A DNA stretch of 46,429 bases, taken from the NCBI GenBank assembly GCA_018066125.1, contig JAGHSA010000011.1, forward strand, positions 1 through 46,429, written 5' to 3'. Position 1 is the stretch's first letter, and the number at the start of each line of letters is the position of its first letter. Both the position numbers and the translations under genes were made by a program. Below are positions 40,859 through 46,429 of this stretch, piece by piece. Origin of the DNA: Candidatus Cryptobacteroides onthequi (GTDB lineage: Bacteria; Bacteroidota; Bacteroidia; Bacteroidales; UBA932). Below the pieces are notes generated by a model, which searched no databases, was not told the origin of the DNA, and saw only the letters and a program-made list of their open reading frames with translations.

Positions 40859-43576
40859 ATGGAAGAAGACGATATCATCATGGGCGGAGAGCCCATTGAA
40901 GAAGGAGAAGAACCCGTAGGAGAAGGAGAATCATCCGGAAAGTACGCCAAACTGCTCGGCAGCGACTCACACAGATACAAGCTGTCCGGCATGTTCAAGG
41001 GCTGGTTCCTGGACTACGCATCCTATGTGATCCTGCAGAGAGCCGTCCCTCACATCGTGGACGGTCTGAAGCCCGTGCAGAGGCGCGTGCTCCATGCCAT
41101 GTACAAGATGGATGACGGAGCATACACCAAGGTCGCCAATATCGTGGGACAGGCCATGCAGTACCATCCCCACGGAGACGCGTCAATCCTCGGAGCCCTC
41201 GTGCAGATGGGCCAGAAGGGGTTTGCCGTGGACTGTCAGGGAAACTGGGGTAACATCCTCACCGGAGACAGCAACGCCGCACCGCGATATATCGAGGCTC
41301 GCCTGAGCAAGTTCGCCAAGGAGGTCATCTTCGACCCAAAGATCACCAACTGGATGACTTCATACGATGGAAGGAACCAGGAGCCTGTAGAACTCCCGGT
41401 GAGATTCCCTCTCCTGCTCGCCCAGGGTACAGAGGGTATCGCCGTCGGCATGGCATCCAAGATTCTTCCACACAACTTCAATGAACTCCTGGACGCATCC
41501 GTAGCCATCCTCGAGAACAAGCCTTTCGAACTCTACCCTGACTTCCCTACCGGAGGTTTCGCCGACTGTTCGAAATATCTCAAGGGACGTCGCGGCGGCA
41601 GCGTCAAGGTGCGCGCACGCATCGAGAAGATCGACAAGAACACCATCTCCATCACGGAGCTTCCATACGGAAAGACCACACATGTGATCATCGACTCCAT
41701 CCTCAAGGCCAAGGACAAGGGAAAGATCAAGATCAAGAAGATCGAGGACATGACCACCTCTCAGGTGGAAATCCTCATCCATCTTCCTAACGACGTCTCT
41801 CCGGACAAGACCATCGATGCCCTGTACGCATTCACGGACTGCGAATGCAACATCGCACCGAACGCCTGCGTCATCAAGGACAACAAGCCTCAGTTCCTTG
41901 ACGTGGAGGAGATTCTCCGCTACGACACCTTCCACACAAGAGACCTCCTCGAGCAGGAGCTCCGCATCAAGCTGGACGAGCTCGAGAACGACTGGCATTA
42001 CAATTCTCTCGAGCGCATATTCTTCGAAAACAAGGTCTACAAGCTCCTCGAGCATGACCAGAAGGACTGGGAGACCCAGGTGAACGACATCTTCATCCAG
42101 ATGAAGACCTACCAGGATCTCTTCCGCAGGGAGATAGTCCTCGACGACATCCTGAAGCTCGTCGAGAAGCCTGTGCGCAAGATATCCAAGTTCGACACCA
42201 AGGCGATGGACGAGAAGATACGCTCGATCGAGGAAGAGATGGCCGACATCAAGAACAAGATCGAGCACATCACCAGATACACCATCGACTGGTTCAAGAA
42301 CATCAAGAAGAAATACGGCAAGGACTTCCCTCGCCAGACCGAGGTGACCTCATTCGAGAGCATCGCCGTGACCAAGGTCGTCCACAACAACGCCAAGCTC
42401 TACGCCAACATGGCAGAAGGCTTCGTGGGCATGAACCTCAAGAAGGATGACGGAGTGGTATTCCTCTGCGAATGCTCAGACCTCTCCGAGGTCATCGCCA
42501 TCAACAAGGAAGGAAAATACCGTATCACGAAGGTCAGCGACAAGGCGTTCTTCTGGAAGGACCTCATCTATGTGGGCATCTTCAACAGGAACGACTCCCG
42601 CACCACCTACAATGTGATCTACCGCGAAGGCAACACCGCCATGTCATATGCCAAGAGGTTCAACATCACCTCTGTGACACGTGACAAGGACTATGACATC
42701 ACCATGGGAACCCCGGGATCGAAGATCCTCTGGTTCACAGCCAACCCTAACGGTGAAGCCGAATCCGTCAAGATATTCTTCAGGCCGAGACCGAAGCTCA
42801 AGAAGGCCACGGCCGAATACGACTTCTCCACCCTCGGCATCAAGGGCAAGGCTTCACGAGGCAACCTCGTGGCCAAGAACCCTATCCAGAGGATCAGCCT
42901 CAAGAGCAAGGGTATCTCGACCATTTCCGGAAAAGATATCTGGTACGATGCCGACATCCAGAAGCTCAACGACGAGGAGAGAGGACTCTATCTCGGACAG
43001 TTCGACACAGAGGACAAGGTACTTGCCATCTTCAAGAACGGCACATACTACACGACATCATTCGACGTGTCGAACAGATACCCGGGAGACCTTCTCAAGA
43101 TAGAGAAGCTCGACCCTGGCAAGACATACACCGTGCTTTACTACGATGCTTCACCTGATGTGAAGGCTTACTATGTCAAGAGATTCTCTTTCACCCCTAG
43201 CGACAACACCTCCGTCCTCTTCATCTCCGACAGCAAGGGATCCAAGATGATAGACATCTGCGACGATCTGCACCCGCAGTTCGAGGTCACCTTCGGCGGC
43301 AAGCATGCCCACAGGGAACCTGAGAACGTGGATGCCGAGGAGTACATAGCAAAGAAGGGACTCACCGCCAAGGGAAAGAAATGCCACTCTCTCGACGTGA
43401 AGAGTGTCAGATTCATCGAGCCTCTGCACAAGCCGGAAGACGACATCGTGCCGGAAGAGACAGCAGAGCCCCAGAATCTCGCAGGTGAGATAGACATGAG
43501 CGACATCATGGATGTGGACATCCCGGACACAGATTTCGGAGATATCCCTGACATCGAAGAACCTACTCTATTCTGA
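40859..43576 (+). CDS. parC: DNA topoisomerase IV subunit A
   Basis: A type IIA topoisomerase subunit of 905 residues that unlinks daughter chromosomes with ParE. HIVDGLKPVQRRVLHAM opens the breakage domain; SNAAPRYIEARL contains the active-site Tyr144, and the 'QYHPHGDAS' stretch has Ala108 where E. coli GyrA has Ser83. The C-terminal half has weak pinwheel blades (LGIKGKASRGNLV) and no strict GyrA box, which favours ParC over GyrA. Both ends are acidic: the first 25 residues and the last 30 (DMSDIMDVDIPDTDFGD). It lies 19 bases after era and overlaps aroK by one base (TGATG). Confidence 0.92.
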   Translation: MEEDDIIMGGEPIEEGEEPVGEGESSGKYAKLLGSDSHRYKLSGMFKGWFLDYASYVILQRAVPHIVDGLKPVQRRVLHAMYKMDDGAYTKVANIVGQAMQYHPHGDASILGALVQMGQKGFAVDCQGNWGNILTGDSNAAPRYIEARLSKFAKEVIFDPKITNWMTSYDGRNQEPVELPVRFPLLLAQGTEGIAVGMASKILPHNFNELLDASVAILENKPFELYPDFPTGGFADCSKYLKGRRGGSVKVRARIEKIDKNTISITELPYGKTTHVIIDSILKAKDKGKIKIKKIEDMTTSQVEILIHLPNDVSPDKTIDALYAFTDCECNIAPNACVIKDNKPQFLDVEEILRYDTFHTRDLLEQELRIKLDELENDWHYNSLERIFFENKVYKLLEHDQKDWETQVNDIFIQMKTYQDLFRREIVLDDILKLVEKPVRKISKFDTKAMDEKIRSIEEEMADIKNKIEHITRYTIDWFKNIKKKYGKDFPRQTEVTSFESIAVTKVVHNNAKLYANMAEGFVGMNLKKDDGVVFLCECSDLSEVIAINKEGKYRITKVSDKAFFWKDLIYVGIFNRNDSRTTYNVIYREGNTAMSYAKRFNITSVTRDKDYDITMGTPGSKILWFTANPNGEAESVKIFFRPRPKLKKATAEYDFSTLGIKGKASRGNLVAKNPIQRISLKSKGISTISGKDIWYDADIQKLNDEERGLYLGQFDTEDKVLAIFKNGTYYTTSFDVSNRYPGDLLKIEKLDPGKTYTVLYYDASPDVKAYYVKRFSFTPSDNTSVLFISDSKGSKMIDICDDLHPQFEVTFGGKHAHREPENVDAEEYIAKKGLTAKGKKCHSLDVKSVRFIEPLHKPEDDIVPEETAEPQNLAGEIDMSDIMDVDIPDTDFGDIPDIEEPTLF

Positions 43577-44088
43577 TGATAATCGCTCTGACAGGATATA
43601 TGGGATCAGGAAAGAGCAGTGTGGGGAAAATACTCGCCACGCTGCTCTCTTCTGACTTTGTGGATCTCGACAGCTACATAGTGGAAAGAGAGGGACGCAG
43701 CATCCCGGAGATATTCGAGAAGGACGGGGAGCCAGCATTCAGGCGCATCGAACGCGACTGCCTGATGGAAGTCCTCGCATCCGGCAGGGACATGGTCCTC
43801 GCCCTCGGCGGCGGTGCCGTGATGACACCCGACTGCGCGGAGGCCATCAGGGAGCACACCACCTGCTTCTATCTCAAGGGCTCCGTCGACACACTCATGG
43901 CACACCTGAGCAACTCCAAGGGACGTCCCCTGCTCGCAGGAGGCCCCGACAGGGAGAAGATCACCAGGATGCTCGAGCTCCGCTCCCCAGTGTATGAGAA
44001 CGTATGCGATCACGTGATAAACATCGACGGACTCAGCGTCCAGCTTGCGGCACGCGACATAGACATGATAATCAATAACACAAGATAA
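43576..44088 (+). CDS. aroK: Shikimate kinase
   Basis: A cytoplasmic kinase of 170 residues that phosphorylates shikimate on the way to chorismate and aromatic amino acids. Walker A GYMGSGKSS is at 7-15, the shikimate-binding Asp near 32, FRRIE with Arg56/57, the GGG motif at 78-80 and GRPLL near 116, all as expected. Length is normal. It shares one base with the parC stop and one with the next start, suggesting coupled translation. Confidence 0.96.
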   Translation: MIIALTGYMGSGKSSVGKILATLLSSDFVDLDSYIVEREGRSIPEIFEKDGEPAFRRIERDCLMEVLASGRDMVLALGGGAVMTPDCAEAIREHTTCFYLKGSVDTLMAHLSNSKGRPLLAGGPDREKITRMLELRSPVYENVCDHVINIDGLSVQLAARDIDMIINNTR

Positions 44089-45482
44089 TGGCAAACTTCT
44101 TCAAGCAGCCGGATTTCAAGCCGGCAGATCCAAACGCGGATCAGCAGAAAGTAGACAGGCAGTACAAAAGCATGAGACTCAAGGTGTTCCTTGGAGCATT
44201 CCTCGGATACGCCGGCTACTATCTCGTGCGCAAGAACCTCTCTCTCGCGGCACCTGACATGATAAAGGACGGCATCCTCGATGCCGGCAAGGCAGGTCTC
44301 GCGATGTCTGCGGTATCAATTGCCTACGCATTCAGCAAATTCATCATGGGAGCGGTATCAGACCGTTCGGATGCACGCAAGTTCCTCAGCGTGGGACTCG
44401 TGCTCTCCGCGCTCACAATGATTGCCGTCGGCGTGCTTCCATTCGGAGCCAACACCGCCCTCAACACTGCCGTGATCTTTGCCCTCATGCTCGTCGTAGG
44501 ATGGCTCAGCGGCATGGGATGGCCTCCTTGCGGCCGCATCATGGCAAACTGGTTCTCCCAGAATGAAAGAAGTTTCAAGATGAGCATCTGGAATGTGTCA
44601 CACACCATCGGAAGTTTCTCTCTCGGATTCCTCGCCATCGCAGGTGTGGCCATCTGCGCCGACATGGGCATGTCACAGAGCTGGAGAGGCAACTTCATCT
44701 TCCCTGCTGTCATCGCCATCCTCATCGCTGTATTCTGCTGGTGGGCCATCAGAGACACCCCTCAGTCCATGGGACTGCCTTCAGTCGGAGACTGGAGAAA
44801 CGACCATTCGGGTGTCAAGAGCAAGAGCGAAGGTGAAAAGCTTCCGTTCAAGGTGCTCTTCGTGGACTATGTCCTCAAGAACAGGCTCCTCTGGATCGTG
44901 GCTCTCAGCAACATCTTCGTATATACAGTCCGCTACGGTATCGGCGACTGGGCTCCTACCTTCCTCCAGAACGCAGGCATCATGACTGCAGCCGAGTCCA
45001 AAATCGCATTCTCCATCCACAACCTCATCGGTGCCCTCGGCACCATCCTCTGCGGTCTTGCCACATCCAAGATCTTCAAGGGAAGATGCGCCCCTATGAA
45101 TGTCATCTGCATGGCAGCCTGCATGGTCGGCGTGCTCATCTACTGGGTGGTAGGTGCGGGATTCATCGAGATGTCCGCACCTATGCAGAAGGTTCTCGTC
45201 TATGTGGCACTCTGCCTTATCGGCTTCTTCATCTACGGCCCGGTGGCACTCACAGGCGTGCAGGCGCTCAACCTCGTGCCTAAGAATGCAGCAGGTACCG
45301 CTGCCGGATTCGTCGGTCTCTTCGGCTACTTCATCGGTGATGCTGTATGCTCGAAGATCATCGTCGGAGGCATTGCAAACTCAGCCGGATGGAACGCCGC
45401 AAACCTCACTGTTGCCATCGGTGCGGCCATCGGAGTCGTGCTCTGCGCAATCCTCATCCCTAGCGAGAAGAAACTTTCATAA
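44088..45482 (+). CDS. OPA-family organophosphate transporter (GlpT/UhpT-like)
   Basis: An inner membrane transporter of 464 residues with about 12 helices. The N-terminal YAGYYLVRKNLSLAAPDM and the later SGMGWPPCGRIMANWFSQNE are typical of the glycerol-3-phosphate and hexose-phosphate antiporter group. It would exchange inorganic phosphate for a phosphorylated metabolite; the substrate is not fixed by sequence. It overlaps aroK by one codon edge (TAATG) and is seven bases before the next gene. Confidence 0.9.
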   Translation: MANFFKQPDFKPADPNADQQKVDRQYKSMRLKVFLGAFLGYAGYYLVRKNLSLAAPDMIKDGILDAGKAGLAMSAVSIAYAFSKFIMGAVSDRSDARKFLSVGLVLSALTMIAVGVLPFGANTALNTAVIFALMLVVGWLSGMGWPPCGRIMANWFSQNERSFKMSIWNVSHTIGSFSLGFLAIAGVAICADMGMSQSWRGNFIFPAVIAILIAVFCWWAIRDTPQSMGLPSVGDWRNDHSGVKSKSEGEKLPFKVLFVDYVLKNRLLWIVALSNIFVYTVRYGIGDWAPTFLQNAGIMTAAESKIAFSIHNLIGALGTILCGLATSKIFKGRCAPMNVICMAACMVGVLIYWVVGAGFIEMSAPMQKVLVYVALCLIGFFIYGPVALTGVQALNLVPKNAAGTAAGFVGLFGYFIGDAVCSKIIVGGIANSAGWNAANLTVAIGAAIGVVLCAILIPSEKKLS

Positions 45483-45489
45483 CCCCGAC

Positions 45490-46429
45490 ATGAAAAGAAT
45501 CCTTACCGCCGCAGTCCTTCTCGCAGCCCTGCTGCAGAGCTGCTGCAAGGAAGAAGACAAGACCGCGGCCCTCAACCAGAGAGCCGCTGCCGAATATCTC
45601 ACCCCGATTCGTCCGGCATCAGAAGGGCGCAACCCATGCTGGAATGAATTCTCAAAGAAGTTCACCTATGCCCCGGCATTTGACTTCGCCGAGGTAGAGG
45701 GTGCTGCGGCCTATGTCTTCACCATCACATCCGACAAGGGAGAATGGTCATTCAAGGCACAGAAGCCGAATGCCGACCTGTCTCCTGTATGGAACGACAT
45801 CATCCCTTCGCAGGTCCACCTCCGGGTGGATGCCGTGGATGCGGACGGCAAGCTGATAGCCGAAGCCGGCAGCAGGGACTTCCTTCGCGATTTCCCGTTC
45901 CAGGGGCCTTACAACAGCAACGTCCGTCCATATCGCGAGGCCGCCATCATGGCTGCCCTCTACGTGCACAGGATGAAGGCAGTCCAGAGCTGGAAGGAAA
46001 GCACGGAGCCCGACATGAGCTACGACCACTTCACCTATGCAAACAAGATCATAGGCGGCACAGTCAGCGTCGAGGCGAAAGTGGCAGCGCTTGTACCTTC
46101 TCTAAGAGAGGAGGCGCTGCAGATAGCACGCAACGCAGCCCAGTTCCTCATGGACCAGAGCCGTCCGGAAGGCGACCCTCTGGCATTCTTCCCTCCGACC
46201 TACTATCTCAGCCTGGTATCCTCCGGACGTGAGGACAATCAGGGCAAGACAATGACCATGGACGCCACGATGGCAGGAAACGGCTTCCTCGACCTGTACG
46301 ATGTGACCGGAGAGGAGATATACCTCGACCGGGCCATCAAGATCGCGGACACTTATGTACGACTCCAGAATGAAGACGGTTCCTTCCCTATCAAGGTCGA
46401 CTTCGTCACCGGAGAGCCTGTCAACAGCG
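45490..46429 (+). CDS. Lipoprotein with probable alpha/alpha-barrel, partial
   Basis: The first 313 codons of a gene that runs off the right edge. The signal ends in LLQSC (lipidated Cys18). Residues 50-150 are beta-rich and may be an Ig-like or fibronectin-like domain (FDFAEVEGAAAYVFTITSDKG). From about residue 150 the sequence is helical, with RNAAQFLMDQSRPEGD, DATMAGNGFLDLYDVTGE and YLDRAIKIADTYVRLQNEDGSF, which matches the helical-pair layout of alpha/alpha-toroid glycan enzymes such as unsaturated glucuronyl hydrolases. No catalytic residue can be named yet. The gene follows the OPA transporter by seven bases. Confidence 0.82.
   Translation, partial: MKRILTAAVLLAALLQSCCKEEDKTAALNQRAAAEYLTPIRPASEGRNPCWNEFSKKFTYAPAFDFAEVEGAAAYVFTITSDKGEWSFKAQKPNADLSPVWNDIIPSQVHLRVDAVDADGKLIAEAGSRDFLRDFPFQGPYNSNVRPYREAAIMAALYVHRMKAVQSWKESTEPDMSYDHFTYANKIIGGTVSVEAKVAALVPSLREEALQIARNAAQFLMDQSRPEGDPLAFFPPTYYLSLVSSGREDNQGKTMTMDATMAGNGFLDLYDVTGEEIYLDRAIKIADTYVRLQNEDGSFPIKVDFVTGEPVNS

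Noticed and set aside
39937-42268. Large minus-strand frames opposite era and parC
   Set aside because: They are reflections of strongly biased codon use in two well-supported genes; no recognisable protein features.

Overview
The window looks like chromosomal DNA from a member of the Bacteroidales, probably an uncultured gut or rumen lineage; family and genus cannot be fixed from this sequence alone. The support is the repeated Bacteroidetes-type promoter pattern (TTTG, about 20 bases, then TAnnTTTG), a complete aerotolerance (Bat) operon, long surface lipoproteins with Ig-like, fimbrillin/FISUMP and collagen-like domains, an OmpA protein with an Ala-rich spacer, and pyruvate phosphate dikinase, typical of anaerobic glycolysis.

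Layout. 1-430: no clear gene; it holds the first copy of a 126-bp two-hairpin repeat and the ppdK terminator. 433-5777 (minus): an orphan protein with a PurL-like tail, a PIN-PhoH ATPase and ppdK. 5829-7243 (plus): folC and a tRNA-Val with its own promoter and terminator. 7528-10164 (minus): glyA and a secreted SGNH hydrolase. 10224-10751 (plus): a SpoU-type RNA methyltransferase. 10810-12715 (minus): groES-groEL. 12818-14528 (minus): a small lipoprotein and an OmpA-family protein. 14605-23254 (minus): three very unusual lipoproteins, namely a collagen-like stalk protein, a fimbrillin-like/FISUMP protein and a 14-repeat bacterial Ig-like protein. 23432-31640 (minus): moxR, a DUF58 gene, a membrane protein, batA, batB, batC and a fused batD-batE, nearly all overlapping or abutting. 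31679-32494 (plus): truA. 32701-35866 (plus): a GntR regulator, an MFS transporter and a DUF2264 protein, looking like a small sugar-use cassette. 35867-36535: noncoding, with the second two-hairpin repeat copy, a further large stem-loop and an exbB promoter. 36536 to the right edge (plus): exbB, exbD, tonB, an rluB-type pseudouridine synthase with a long disordered head, era, parC, aroK, an OPA-type transporter and a lipoprotein cut by the window end.

How it fits together. Most of the window is housekeeping (folate, one-carbon metabolism, protein folding, tRNA and rRNA modification, chromosome segregation, shikimate). Envelope biology is the second theme: the Bat operon, the ExbB/ExbD/TonB energy module, OmpA, and the three large lipoproteins. 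The items that deserve most attention are the two-hairpin repeat, whose two copies differ almost only outside the stems, the stalk-like lipoprotein locus, the BatD-BatE fusion with a signal-peptide-like segment retained at the joint, and the SYGE/RG-rich disordered head on the pseudouridine synthase. No CRISPR array, prophage, complete insertion sequence or rRNA gene was seen. All calls come from reading the sequence; no database search was run.
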